Positions 25,280 to 37,241 are shown, numbered from the stretch's first letter. The stretch is 64,000 nucleotides of DNA from Oligoflexia bacterium (GCA_016861345.1 BOLD01000010.1:1-64000); one strand, 5' to 3'. Numbers and translations: made by a program. The notes: generated from the letters alone by a model not told the origin.

Positions 25280-26977
25280 TTAAGCCGACCTTACGACCTG
25301 CTGACCTGCTTTAACTGGAAGTAAAATAACAAACTGAGTATTGGGACTTTCTGTATTCAGAAATAACTTTCCCCCATGTTCATCAATGATGCTGCTGGAA
25401 ATACTAAGCCCTAGTCCTGTGCCCTGCCCCACTGGTTTTGTCGTGAAAAATGGCTGCATGATTTTTTCTTGAATATCTTTAGAAATGCCAGGGCCACTAT
25501 CAGTAACCTTCATTTCGATCATTGACTGACTTACGGAAAACTCAACCCTGATCCACTTCACCTTCAAATCCCTGATGGCGTCGTAAGAATTATTTAAAAG
25601 ATTCACCAGAACTTGAGCAATCTGAGTTTCTCGACATTCGATCACAACATCGGGAATAGGCCCGATTTGCACATGAACTCCATTTGCTCGAAATCTTTCC
25701 CTGCACAAATCCATGGTTGATTCGATCACTTCCTCAATCTGACTGGATCCCATTGGATCATTCTCTGCATTGCGGGCAAATATACGAAGTCCTTTTACGA
25801 TTTTTGCTATACGAGAAATCGTATCCTGTATATTTTGATTCAAAACAATTGCCCGATCAAGATCGACGGGCTGCCGACTCAAAATACGACCGATCTGCTC
25901 TGACCGACCTTGAATAACTGCCAAAGGATTATTAATTTCGTGTGCAACTCCCCCCGCCATCTCCCCCAATGATGAAAGCTTCGAGGATGTAATAATACTT
26001 GTTCTCTGTTCCTCGAGCATATCCGCAGACTTCAGATGCCGATACAAGAAAAAACCATGTAGCCCAAAAGATAAACCCAAAAATACGATCCATAAGAAAG
26101 TATTCCTTCGCCAGCCGCTCAGAAAATCATCATTTGCTAAACCAACAACAATCGCCAGGTTTAACCTTCTCACCGTATGATATGAAAAAACTTTGTTGAT
26201 GTCATCGACAGGAGAAAAAGACTCCCACACTCCCTCATCTTTACCCTGAGCCAGCATCTGATGAAAAGCTTCGGGTATCTTAATTGTTTGCCCAATTTTA
26301 TCCTCCAATAAGGGGTAGCGCGCAAGCATGTTAAAGTCATTGAGTGTGTGCAAAGTGATATTTCCGCTTTGACCAACCTGAATACCGTTAAAAAATTGAT
26401 TAAAATAGTGAAGTCGAATTGTCCCAAGCACAAGGCCATCAAACTGCCCACTCGCCTTATTCATTCGACGAGATACCGTAATAATCCACTCACCAGTACT
26501 CCAAGATCTTAGTGGTTCAGAAATGTATAGGCCAAGCTGCGGATTTTCTTTGTGAGCCCGAAAAAAATGCCAATCACTGACATTAGCAACCTGGACATCC
26601 ATCATTGTGCTACCATGATAATATCCCTCTTCATCGACCAGGCGAAGGGCATAAGCCTCAGGAATATAATCAAAACGACTTGTCAGGATCTGATTAATTT
26701 CTTGAATAGACCATTTTTTAATTTCTGACCGTTCATGAATTGTATTTTTAATATCTAAAATAACGAGATCCATGCGATCAAAAATAGATTTGACTTGCTC
26801 TTCAAGAGTTTTCGATAAGTTTTTTGCCTGATTTTGGGCCTGATTATATTCATATTCATATGAAAGATAGGATTGATACATAACCCAAGACAATATGAGA
26901 ATATTAATCGCTATTGATGCTCGAACAATCAACTTGTGCCTTGGTTGAAAAAATGTTGCCAATACCTTTCTTGCCAT
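25280..26977 (-). CDS. Membrane sensor histidine kinase with periplasmic dCache-like domain
   Basis: ATG at 26977 is used in place of a TTG one codon upstream. The 565-residue protein has TM1 (about residues 20-40), a periplasmic PAS-like/dCache sensor (about 45-285) and TM2 near 290-312. The kinase core has the DHp box GEMAGGVAHEINNPL (phospho-acceptor His346). The ATPase domain shows the N box VLVNLLNNSYDAI, G1 DSGPGIS and G2 GTGLGLSIS. It resembles DctB/NtrB-type kinases that sense small organic molecules. No response regulator is adjacent, so the partner is elsewhere. Confidence 0.9.
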   Translation of the reverse strand: MARKVLATFFQPRHKLIVRASIAINILILSWVMYQSYLSYEYEYNQAQNQAKNLSKTLEEQVKSIFDRMDLVILDIKNTIHERSEIKKWSIQEINQILTSRFDYIPEAYALRLVDEEGYYHGSTMMDVQVANVSDWHFFRAHKENPQLGLYISEPLRSWSTGEWIITVSRRMNKASGQFDGLVLGTIRLHYFNQFFNGIQVGQSGNITLHTLNDFNMLARYPLLEDKIGQTIKIPEAFHQMLAQGKDEGVWESFSPVDDINKVFSYHTVRRLNLAIVVGLANDDFLSGWRRNTFLWIVFLGLSFGLHGFFLYRHLKSADMLEEQRTSIITSSKLSSLGEMAGGVAHEINNPLAVIQGRSEQIGRILSRQPVDLDRAIVLNQNIQDTISRIAKIVKGLRIFARNAENDPMGSSQIEEVIESTMDLCRERFRANGVHVQIGPIPDVVIECRETQIAQVLVNLLNNSYDAIRDLKVKWIRVEFSVSQSMIEMKVTDSGPGISKDIQEKIMQPFFTTKPVGQGTGLGLSISSSIIDEHGGKLFLNTESPNTQFVILLPVKAGQQVVRSA

Positions 26978-27180
26978 CAATAAAGCTATCGGCTTTATTT
27001 TTTAAAATTCAATGATGTGTCGACAACTTAATACACTCTTAAGACGAACCCCAGGACCTTCAGTATGCTTCTCTTAAATCCCTCGACTTTAGGCAAGTCG
27101 AATCCTCACTCTCTCTATCTGATCCAGTGTTGATTTTCAGAAAATTATAAGGGAACGTAGATAAAATACGGAGATACTTT

Positions 27181-27705
27181 ATGACCCTAATTTTAAAGCA
27201 GATTTTTGCCTTCTTTAAACTTCTCAATTCAGATACAGGGCTGAATCAACTTGCCTCTGGAATTGCCTGCGGACTGATCTTGGGTTTTGCCCCCATTCTC
27301 TCCTTGCAAGCTCTACTCGTCATCATTGTGGCCTTCTTCTTTCGCATTCAGTTAGGTGCTGCTTTTTTATCAGCATTTTTCTTTAAATTCATTGCCTTCA
27401 TCTTGGATCCCCTCTGTGACCAAATCGGTAGATCCATTCTTGAATCACCAAGTTTGCGACCGCTCTTTGTTTCCATGTACAATATGCCTCTTGTTCCCCT
27501 CACCCGCTTTAACAATTCCATTGTCATGGGATCCGGCATCCTGTCTCTGATTCTCGTCATTCCCGCATTTCTCTTGTTTCGTAGTTTAATTATCAAATAC
27601 CGTGAAACCGTTGTCGCCAGGTTTAAAGGCACCAAGGCTTGGAAGGCATTTGCCGCAACCGGCTTTTATAAATGGTATGCCACTTACTCGAAACTCTACG
27701 GTTGA
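27181..27705 (+). CDS. TIGR03546-family membrane protein
   Basis: The 174-residue protein has several hydrophobic segments and the DUF2062-like opening GLNQLASGIACGLILGFAPI. Its sequence and its position 31 bases upstream of a TIGR03545-type gene match the known two-gene pair TIGR03546/TIGR03545, whose function has not been established. A GGAG motif precedes the ATG. About 200 bases of non-coding DNA upstream likely hold the promoter. A 7-base-pair hairpin at 27083-27101 lies in that gap. Confidence 0.75.
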   Translation: MTLILKQIFAFFKLLNSDTGLNQLASGIACGLILGFAPILSLQALLVIIVAFFFRIQLGAAFLSAFFFKFIAFILDPLCDQIGRSILESPSLRPLFVSMYNMPLVPLTRFNNSIVMGSGILSLILVIPAFLLFRSLIIKYRETVVARFKGTKAWKAFAATGFYKWYATYSKLYG

Positions 27706-27736
27706 TTGAATACTTCACCCTTATTAAGGATCATCT

Positions 27737-29758
27737 ATGTCTGAAAAAAATCAAACGCCAAATCAGAATCCACAAACAAAACGACCAAAGAAAAAAGGAC
27801 CCATTCGAACTGAAGCTGTTATCCCTTTCGTCCTTGTTACAGCAATTATGTGGGTCTATTTTTCTCTCTTTTTTGATTCTCATCTCAAGGCTGGATTTGA
27901 GTGGATTGGCTACCAAGTTGTTGGAGCTGAGGTCAATATTGCTAAAGTGGAAACCAGCTTCTTTAAGGGAACCTTTCGACTTCAGGGACTTGAGGTCACT
28001 AACTCAGAAAAACCAACACATAATCTCATTAACATTGGTGACATCCGCTTCGGTGTGCTTTGGGATGGACTGCTTCGAGCGAGAATCATAGTTGAGGAAA
28101 TGGCCGTAGAGCAAATAGAAATTGGTTCTCCAAGAAAACGCCCCGGCAAGGTTAAACCTCCCGAACCACCAAAGCCAAAATCCACTGAGCCCAGTGCTGT
28201 TGAGAAAGAAGCAATGAAGTTGAAAGAACAGGCCATCGAAAAAGCTAAAAAAGATTACTCCAAGAATGTTCTCGGAGATATCGCAGCGTTGATGGGCGGC
28301 ACATCTGGCGATGACCAGATAAAGAATATTGAAAGTTCTCTACCCTCAAAAGCTAAGCTGAGAGAATTTGAAGTCGAGTTTAAATCAAAACAAAAGATTT
28401 GGGATGATAAAATCAAATCTCTTCCTCAAGGAAAAGAAATTTCTCAGCTCGGTGATCGACTTTCAAAAGTAAAAACCAAAGACTTTAAATCCCCTCAAGA
28501 ACTTGCTGATTCACTGAACCAAATCAATACCATTCTCAAAGAGGCCGATGACAAATTTAAACAGATTCAAGGAACAGTAACCGAAGTAAACAACGACCTC
28601 AAAACACTCGAAAATCAGCTTAAAGAAATTGATGCCCTTGTTAAGAAGGATATCAAAGACCTTGAATCTCGTTTTCGGCTTCCCAAGCTCGATGCTCAGT
28701 CTCTGGCCATGGGACTTTTTCACCAATACCTAGACCCCTATCTTGGACAAATTAATAAATACAAAGGCATGGCTGAGAAATATGTTCCACCGAACCTTAT
28801 GAAAAAGGACAAGAACCCACCGACTGAAATCAAACCCCACCCTCGCGAAAAAGGCGTCACTTATGAGTTCGGCCGACCCAATTCATATCCTCTTTTTTGG
28901 ATCAAAAAAATATCGGCCAGTTCAAAATCAAATTCATCCGTCAACTCTGCAGACATGAAGGGATTAATTACCAATATCACCTCGAACCAAGCTCTTATTG
29001 GAAAACCTACCGTTCTTAAATTCGAAGGAAGCTTTCCTGGACTTGAGGTTCGCGACATCCTCGCTGATTTCACCATTGATAACACCAAGGATGACAGTCA
29101 AATTGGATTTAACTTCAATATTGGTTCTTATGCCATGAATGGCAGAGAGGTTGTCAATTCTCCTGACGTCACTATCGCTTTTAAAAAGGCAACTGCTTCG
29201 CTGAAGTCTAGAGGCGACATTGTCGGCCTTGAAAAGCTCAATCTCAAGCTCACAAACCAAGTTCAAAAAATGGAATATAATATCAGTGCAAAAGACAAGA
29301 CCATCGATGAAATCCTCAAAGAGGTCTTCGCAGGTGTCCCTACTCTTTCAATCGACGCTGAGGGCGGTGGTTATCTTCCAAATGATTTAAGCCTAAGTAT
29401 CAATTCAAATATCGGCCCTGAACTTCAAAAAGGCTTTGAAAAACAAATTCAAAAGAAACTTGACGAGGCTAAAGCTAAGCTCAATGCAGCGATCAACGAA
29501 GCTATTGGAAAAGAAAAGACTAAAATTGAAGGCGACTTCAACAAGATCAAAGCTCAAATTGATGGAGAAATCAAAAAGGTCAATGATCAAATCAATGCTG
29601 AGAAATCAAAAGCTGAAGCAAAGGCCAACCAAGCTAAAAAAGATTCAGACGATCAAGCGAATAGAGAAAAGAAGAAACTCGAAGAGCAAGCCAAAAAAGC
29701 CCTTGGCAAAGAAGGCGAAAAAGCTGTCGAGGATCTAAAGAAGAAACTGGGACTGTAA
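27737..29758 (+). CDS. TIGR03545-family AsmA-like envelope protein
   Basis: The 673-residue protein has a cytoplasmic Lys-rich start and one membrane anchor (residues 29-50, PFVLVTAIMWVYFSLFF). Its AsmA/YdbH-like opening (VVGAEVNIAKVETSFFKGTFRLQGLEVTN) is typical of bridge-like lipid-transport proteins. The middle (140-330) and the C-terminal 110 residues are long Lys/Glu/Ala-rich coiled coils. It pairs with the TIGR03546 membrane protein upstream. A role in envelope lipid transport or assembly is inferred from the AsmA-like start only. Confidence 0.75.
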   Translation: MSEKNQTPNQNPQTKRPKKKGPIRTEAVIPFVLVTAIMWVYFSLFFDSHLKAGFEWIGYQVVGAEVNIAKVETSFFKGTFRLQGLEVTNSEKPTHNLINIGDIRFGVLWDGLLRARIIVEEMAVEQIEIGSPRKRPGKVKPPEPPKPKSTEPSAVEKEAMKLKEQAIEKAKKDYSKNVLGDIAALMGGTSGDDQIKNIESSLPSKAKLREFEVEFKSKQKIWDDKIKSLPQGKEISQLGDRLSKVKTKDFKSPQELADSLNQINTILKEADDKFKQIQGTVTEVNNDLKTLENQLKEIDALVKKDIKDLESRFRLPKLDAQSLAMGLFHQYLDPYLGQINKYKGMAEKYVPPNLMKKDKNPPTEIKPHPREKGVTYEFGRPNSYPLFWIKKISASSKSNSSVNSADMKGLITNITSNQALIGKPTVLKFEGSFPGLEVRDILADFTIDNTKDDSQIGFNFNIGSYAMNGREVVNSPDVTIAFKKATASLKSRGDIVGLEKLNLKLTNQVQKMEYNISAKDKTIDEILKEVFAGVPTLSIDAEGGGYLPNDLSLSINSNIGPELQKGFEKQIQKKLDEAKAKLNAAINEAIGKEKTKIEGDFNKIKAQIDGEIKKVNDQINAEKSKAEAKANQAKKDSDDQANREKKKLEEQAKKALGKEGEKAVEDLKKKLGL

Positions 29759-29814
29759 TCACGCTGTCATCACAACCTGTCTCATTATGATCTCTAGCTA
29801 GTTACTTTATCAGG

Positions 29815-29834
29815 GTGAGACAACTCTGTCTCAC
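29815..29834. other. Stem-loop in the gap after the TIGR03545 gene
   Basis: GTGAGACA, loop ACTC, TGTCTCAC gives a perfect 8-base-pair stem. It lacks a following T run, so it is a poor intrinsic terminator. TGTCTCA also occurs at 29779 as a direct repeat. It may be a protein site or an RNA processing hairpin. Confidence 0.35.
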
Positions 29835-29959
29835 GTATATCAAATGAATTCAATGATCTAGCACTCTTGCTGAGTTGACCATTGAGAAAAATACGCAATT
29901 AGCCGATCCTGTGAGTGGGAAATGTCTTATATATTCATTTTAAAATGAAGGGGTAAGCT

Positions 29960-30340
29960 ATGAAAATAATTTTAACATGCGCAACATTACTTTTGGCATC
30001 TTCGATTTCACTGGCTCAGGCGCCAGCAGCACCTGATGCGGACTCGTCCGCCTCAACGGTATCTGCCCCAACTCTCCCCTCAAGCGAACCTGTTGTTGCA
30101 TCGACAGATGACTCTAAAAGCAATTGTTCTAACTTTCGTGAGAGAGAAGAAAATCTTGGTCGCCAAAGAATAAGTTTTTCAAGAAATCGATTGAGCCAGG
30201 GAGACTATGAACATGCGTTGAATAGACTAAAAGAAGAATTTCCAAATTGCGTAAAACAATCCATTCACAAACACCAACATCGTGGTCAACAACACGATAG
30301 ACAACCCAGCAATCACAATCAAAACCGCCATCGTCGTTAA
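29960..30340 (+). CDS. Small secreted protein with His/Gln-rich tail
   Basis: The 126-residue protein has a clear signal peptide (MKIILTCATLLLASSISLAQA) and then a Pro/Ala/Ser-rich linker. A short charged region holds two Cys (NCSNFRE and FPNCVKQ) that could form a disulfide. The basic C-terminus is rich in His, Gln, Asn and Arg (HKHQHRGQQHDRQ). I recognise no family. The tail could bind metal or anionic polymer. A GGGG-containing SD precedes the ATG and a strong terminator follows, so it is a single-gene unit. Confidence 0.7.
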   Translation: MKIILTCATLLLASSISLAQAPAAPDADSSASTVSAPTLPSSEPVVASTDDSKSNCSNFREREENLGRQRISFSRNRLSQGDYEHALNRLKEEFPNCVKQSIHKHQHRGQQHDRQPSNHNQNRHRR

Positions 30341-30362
30341 TCAGAAAGTCAAATAAGATAAA

Positions 30363-30400
30363 AAAAGGGAGGTTTCTGAACCTCCCTTTTCTTTTTCTTT
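30363..30400 (+). terminator. Intrinsic terminator
   Basis: AAAAGGGAGGTT, loop TCTG, AACCTCCCTTTT forms a perfect 12-base-pair stem followed by CTTTTTCTTTT. It ends the small secreted protein gene and, as an A/T-flanked stem, could also serve the convergent gene ending at 30422. Confidence 0.85.
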
Positions 30401-30421
30401 TGGACTAACAGTGTTTCAATA

Positions 30422-31243
30422 TTACTTCTTTACTTTGAACCAAAGTGACGAGCTTTGAATGTTACGGTTATTCGTTGAGTGACACTCCATACAGCTCTCA
30501 GTTACTGAATAGGCCTTAGAAAATGCTGCTGGATCTTTCTTCTGGGCCAGAGCAACGGCTTCATTAGCACGACTGTTAACTTCTTTAATATTAGCAACTC
30601 GATCTTCATCATGAGCAAAATTATTATCCACAAGGTTTTTTGAAATACGAGCAATTTCGGAGGAAGTTTTCTCTGTCATATCGTAGTTCTCAATGCTCGA
30701 CATATAAGCTGTCAGAATATAACTAAAGTTAGTAATCATTCCGTACATTTGCTTACAGACATAGGGATTTCTTCCTGTTGTGTTGCACTTCTGACTAATT
30801 TTATTCCAATCTTGCTTAAAAATATCATCCCACTTTTTCCCACCAGCGCCACCTTCGTTACGATGACATTCAATGCAGTTATCACGGAGAGAGTTCGACA
30901 CAATAAAAGCGTTTGGATTTTTATTATCAGCCAGTCGAGCTAATTGAGCCGTCTGTTCAGACAAATCTTTCAGCGCAACCGTATGGTTCTCCATCTCTTC
31001 AGGTAGTCGGGATTGAAGACTGGAAACCGACTGAGCTAGAGAGTCAGCAACAGTTTTGATGTATGAGTAATCAACCTGCATCAAATCCCGCTGAGCTTCA
31101 AGCATCATGATGTGACTGCGAAGATTCTTCATTTCATGGCAGATCAGATTCGGCCGAATTGGATCATTGCACAGACTTGCAAATGACGACTGAGTCGCTA
31201 AGACCATTCCTGCAATGACGAATGCTGATGTGATAGAGTTCAT
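30422..31243 (-). CDS. Periplasmic two-CXXCH cytochrome c-like protein
   Basis: The start at 31243 is supported by AAAGGGGGAC upstream; it opens a signal peptide ending SSFA (about residue 22). The 273-residue mature region has two haem-attachment motifs, CIECH (middle) and CMECH (near the C-terminus). Each lies in a similar helical context (NPNAFIVSNSLRDNC and DPAAFSKAYSVTESC). This suggests an internal duplication of a cytochrome c-prime-like four-helix unit. It should be a dihaem electron carrier or sensor in the periplasm. No obvious redox partner is adjacent. Confidence 0.75.
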   Translation of the reverse strand: MNSITSAFVIAGMVLATQSSFASLCNDPIRPNLICHEMKNLRSHIMMLEAQRDLMQVDYSYIKTVADSLAQSVSSLQSRLPEEMENHTVALKDLSEQTAQLARLADNKNPNAFIVSNSLRDNCIECHRNEGGAGGKKWDDIFKQDWNKISQKCNTTGRNPYVCKQMYGMITNFSYILTAYMSSIENYDMTEKTSSEIARISKNLVDNNFAHDEDRVANIKEVNSRANEAVALAQKKDPAAFSKAYSVTESCMECHSTNNRNIQSSSLWFKVKK

Positions 31244-31342
31244 AAGTCCCCCTTTAAAGTCCCTAAACGGGGGCAGAATAATCCTCAGCCCAAAGATGTA
31301 AATAAAAATGCGTAAAGATGCGAAAAAATCCAAGAAAGCCTG

Positions 31343-31366
31343 AAAAAAAGAGAGACAAAAGGTCTC
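31343..31366 (-). terminator. Weak intrinsic terminator after the pilZ gene
   Basis: On the minus strand GAGAC, a five-base loop and GTCTC are followed by TCTTTTTTTC. The stem is only 5 base pairs, but the T run and the position 16 bases after the pilZ stop fit the end of the engB-to-pilZ transcript. Confidence 0.45.
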
Positions 31367-31381
31367 ATCTAGGCAAAAAAT

Positions 31382-31663
31382 CTACTCTTTAAACTCAACT
31401 CCAAGCTTATAAAGGTTTTTATCAAGCTCCTTGACCCACACAATGGTGCCCTGAATATGCCCCATATCGCCAATCTTAACCTTCACCTGGTCTCCTGATT
31501 TAGGCTCCGTCTCGCGATAAAGCACTAGGCCAACCCCCGTAAAGGACTCGTTCATAATGAGAGCGGCATGGGTTGGTTTAAAATCATCGCCTTCAACAAA
31601 ATCAATTTTAGCTGATAAAAGAGGGTTGTCCTTGAATCTCAAGTATTGTCGGCTGTGGGTCAT
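31382..31663 (-). CDS. PilZ-domain protein
   Basis: The 93-residue protein is a single small beta-barrel domain. It has basic residues near the start (SRQYLRFK) and the NESFTGVGLV segment, a degenerate (D/N)xSxxG motif that contacts cyclic di-GMP in PilZ proteins. YKLGVEFKE closes the domain. The RxxxR motif is reduced to RxxxR-like RQYLRFK, so c-di-GMP binding is likely but not certain. It follows kdsD by eight bases in the same operon. Confidence 0.7.
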   Translation of the reverse strand: MTHSRQYLRFKDNPLLSAKIDFVEGDDFKPTHAALIMNESFTGVGLVLYRETEPKSGDQVKVKIGDMGHIQGTIVWVKELDKNLYKLGVEFKE

Positions 31664-31671
31664 ATTCTCTC

Positions 31672-32652
31672 CTACCTTACTTTCGCCTTAATTAAATCTT
31701 GAACGTGAATCAGACCCACGGGACGCTTGGGCGCTGAAGAATTCTTATCCAAAACAAATAACAAATTAATCCTAAACTGCTCCATCATAAAAAGGGCCTT
31801 TTCCGCGAGTTCATTTGCATCAATTGTGCGAGGTCCTTTTGTCATTAATTCACCGGCAGTTCCCGATAGAGGATCCTGTGAGCTTTCAAGTTTTCGACGG
31901 ATATCCCCGTCCGTGATAATTCCAATCAAATCTCCCTGATCATCAACAATACCTGCAGCTCCCCTCACCTCTCCTGAAGACATATGGCCAAGCACTTGTT
32001 TCATCGGAGTATCCATCTTAAGGATCGGCATAGCCTTTCCCGTATGCATTAGATCTCGTATCCGAGAAAGTTTAAATCCTAAGCCACCCCCAGGGTGATT
32101 CAAAGCAAACTCATCAGTTGAAAATCCTTTTGACTCTAGAACAGCCATCGCTAGAGCGTCTCCCATTGCCAGCGTTGCCGTGGAGCTTGCTGTTGGGGCT
32201 AAACCTAATGGACAGGCCTCTTTACTGACCTTCACATCCAGGACAACCTGGGCTCGCTGAGCAAGCTCCCCCGAAGCGTTTCCAGTGATCGCAATCAAAG
32301 GAAGCCCTCTTCGATTCACATTCGTCAGCACTGGGGTCAGCTCAGGGGTATCACCCCCATAACTGATGGCAATAACCACATCATTTTTCCCAACAAGTCC
32401 GAGATCCCCATGCGCACTCTCCGATGGATGCAAAAAAATGGCAGGAGTTCCCGTTGAAGACATTGTGCTTGCAATCTTGCGGGCTATTATTCCTGATTTT
32501 CCAATCCCTGTCAGAATCACTTTTCCAGAACAAGATACAACGATAGAAACAGCTTTTTCAAAAGCGTCTCCCACTCGATCCTTCAGTGCCAAAATGGCTT
32601 GAGCCTCGACATCAAAAACTTTTTGAGCTAATTCAACTGGCTTCAATTTCAC
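31672..32652 (-). CDS. kdsD: Arabinose-5-phosphate isomerase (KdsD/KpsF)
   Basis: The 326-residue protein has an N-terminal SIS domain (VILTGIGKSGIIARKIASTMSSTG, then ISYGGDTPEL and the Lys-Glu-Ala region KEACPLGLAPTASST). Two C-terminal CBS domains follow (from about residue 205, GIVDDQGDLIGIITDGDIRR). This is the standard KdsD/KpsF/GutQ layout. It converts ribulose-5-phosphate to arabinose-5-phosphate, the first step of Kdo synthesis. KdsB, a later Kdo enzyme, is encoded two genes upstream in the same run. Confidence 0.92.
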   Translation of the reverse strand: MKLKPVELAQKVFDVEAQAILALKDRVGDAFEKAVSIVVSCSGKVILTGIGKSGIIARKIASTMSSTGTPAIFLHPSESAHGDLGLVGKNDVVIAISYGGDTPELTPVLTNVNRRGLPLIAITGNASGELAQRAQVVLDVKVSKEACPLGLAPTASSTATLAMGDALAMAVLESKGFSTDEFALNHPGGGLGFKLSRIRDLMHTGKAMPILKMDTPMKQVLGHMSSGEVRGAAGIVDDQGDLIGIITDGDIRRKLESSQDPLSGTAGELMTKGPRTIDANELAEKALFMMEQFRINLLFVLDKNSSAPKRPVGLIHVQDLIKAKVR

Positions 32653-32665
32653 TCTAACCCCTTTA

Positions 32666-35174
<2,509 letters not shown>

Positions 35175-35178
<4 letters not shown>

Positions 35179-35771
35179 TTGGACTTCCTTTGCATATTTG
35201 GCTTAATCCAGTTCTCAAAAATATATTCTTCCACCTCAACCACACCGTCTTTTTTCAAATTCGAAACACAAAAAACAGCACTAAGCTGACTGGCCTTCTC
35301 AATGCCCTTTTTCAGCTTTAAAATTTCACTTCGACTAAGTTTATCCGTTTTTGTCAATACAACTGCCGTGGGCTTACCAGACTGATTCATAAAATCCACC
35401 AGCAGAGCCTCTTCCGTAGTCCATTCTCGACGAATATCCATCACAAGAATAAGACCCACTAAACTCTCGCGGGTTGATAAGTAGGTCTCAATCATTCCTT
35501 GCCACATTTTCACCTCATCCCCACTGCGAGAGGCAAAACCATAACCAGGCATATCAACCAATCGGTAATATTTACCTAAATTAAAAAAACTAAGTAGACG
35601 AGTCTTTCCAGGAGACTTACTCACATGGGCGACATTAGACCCGGTCATAGCATTAATAAATGAGGACTTTCCTGCATTGGACCGACCTGCGATGGCAATC
35701 TCTGGCCGATCCCCAGCCGGATAATCCTTAGGCTCTACACATGATATAAGATACTGAACATTGAGTGGCAT
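35175..35771 (-). CDS. engB: Ribosome-biogenesis GTPase EngB (YsxC/YihA)
   Basis: The 198-residue protein has G1 GRSNAGKSSF (residues 29-38), G2 KTRLLSFF context, G3 DMPGYGFA and G4 LTKTDK. CVSNLKKDG stands at the G5 position. Length and PGYG motif are diagnostic of EngB, which binds GTP and helps assemble the large ribosomal subunit. It is the first gene of the five-gene minus-strand chain. A 171-base gap separates it from the divergent sigma54 activator gene. Confidence 0.93.
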
Positions 35772-35942
35772 GATCCTTTTTAGACTATTCCTGGGCTGCG
35801 GACAAGCAGTCTCAAAGAAGAGATGACAGGTTCATCCAAACAGATTTAATGGCGTCCGGGGGGTCCGCCACTCGGGCATGAATGTTGAAAAGGCCCCTTC
35901 TCGCTCGATTCTACGCATTAATAACTTATTAAAGGGGGGAAA

Positions 35943-37241
35943 ATGAATCATAACTCAACAACAAAGGCTTATTTGGTCGATCTCAATCAACGAAATCACT
36001 ATGAAGAATTGCCCGAAATTTATCTCATCGGCTCAGACTCTGCATGCAATGCAAGATATACCGATATACCACCCCGCATGGTCCGCATTGAACACCATGT
36101 TGATCATTATATCCTTTTTAATCTTGTTCCTGAGTTTCCCATCATGGTGAATAACCAAGTCGTCACAGAAGCTCGTCTCTTTGAGTGTGACGAAGTCCGA
36201 ATTGGATCGCACAAGCTCAAATTTACTTACCGTTTCGGAGTCTTTCAAACCTCATTTAAACTAACAAGTAAAAATAAGCTCTGGGCTCAAGAGCTGGCGA
36301 ACCTTGGGCATGTGGCAAAAACAAATTTTCCTGTGCTACTGTTGGGACCTTCGGGGACAGGAAAAGAAGTTCTTGCCGAATCCCTTCACCAACACTCAAC
36401 CAGATCCCACGGTCCCTTTGTCAGCGTCAACTGCTCAGCCCTGACTGAAACATTAATTGAAAGCGAACTCTTTGGGCACGTGAAGGGTGCCTTTACTGGA
36501 GCTATGGTTGACCGAAAAGGGGCTTTTGAAACCGCCAGAGGAGGCACTCTCTTTCTCGATGAAATCGGAGATCTTCCTTTTAGCCTGCAAGCAAAACTTC
36601 TTCGCGCTCTTGAAAACAATGAAATTCGTCCCGTCGGCTCAGATAAAATTGTGAAAACCGATGTCCGCATTATCTCTGCAACACATCAGAATCTCACTGA
36701 CAAAATCCAATTAAAACAATTTCGTGCCGATCTTTATTATCGACTCAATGTGGTCTCAGTGAAAAGTCCATCTCTCATTGATCGCATCGAGGATTTTCAG
36801 GATCTCATTCAAGAATTTTCAAAAAAAATGAGAGTCCGCTTCTCTCCAGATGCGATCGACCAATTAAAGAAGCACGACTGGCCAGGAAATATCCGTGAGC
36901 TCAAAAATACCGTCGCTCGAGCCTCTGCTTTTTTCCCAGGAGTACTAATCGATGCTTCGCACATTCCAAAGTTGATCGATATCGACCTAGCAAAAGAGCA
37001 AATGCAAAATTCTTTTAATCACTCTATTCGACTTCCGAAAATAAAAGCTTTAGAAAAGGAGCTGATTATTCAAAAGCTGGAGCAGTACCAAGGAAATCAA
37101 AGAAAAGCTGCACTGGAACTGGGAATCCCAAAAAGTACCTTTCACGACAAAGTTAGAGTGTACCAGATTAATCCCGCTCAATATAAACGCCCTAAATTTT
37201 ATGATTTGTGCCTACAAGAAGCCGCTGATCTTATGGCTTAA
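35943..37241 (+). CDS. FHA-domain sigma54-dependent activator
   Basis: The 432-residue protein has an N-terminal FHA-like domain (residues 20-95, IYLIGSDSACNARYTDIPPRMVRIE), which should read phosphothreonine. The AAA+ core has Walker A GPSGTGKE (about 134-141), the sigma54-contacting GAFTGA (182-187), Walker B GGTLFLDEIG and an arginine finger in FRADLYYRLNV. The C-terminal Fis-type helix-turn-helix is QRKAALELGIPKSTF. FHA-bEBPs are usually controlled by Ser/Thr kinases; no kinase gene is adjacent. GGGGGG lies just before the ATG. Its stop overlaps the convergent FliL-like gene by 11 bases. Confidence 0.92.
   Translation: MNHNSTTKAYLVDLNQRNHYEELPEIYLIGSDSACNARYTDIPPRMVRIEHHVDHYILFNLVPEFPIMVNNQVVTEARLFECDEVRIGSHKLKFTYRFGVFQTSFKLTSKNKLWAQELANLGHVAKTNFPVLLLGPSGTGKEVLAESLHQHSTRSHGPFVSVNCSALTETLIESELFGHVKGAFTGAMVDRKGAFETARGGTLFLDEIGDLPFSLQAKLLRALENNEIRPVGSDKIVKTDVRIISATHQNLTDKIQLKQFRADLYYRLNVVSVKSPSLIDRIEDFQDLIQEFSKKMRVRFSPDAIDQLKKHDWPGNIRELKNTVARASAFFPGVLIDASHIPKLIDIDLAKEQMQNSFNHSIRLPKIKALEKELIIQKLEQYQGNQRKAALELGIPKSTFHDKVRVYQINPAQYKRPKFYDLCLQEAADLMA

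Noticed and set aside
29436-29738. Lys-rich ORF inside the TIGR03545 gene
   Set aside because: A frame shadow of the Lys/Glu/Ala coiled coil; repeats of AAA/GAA codons give long open frames by chance.
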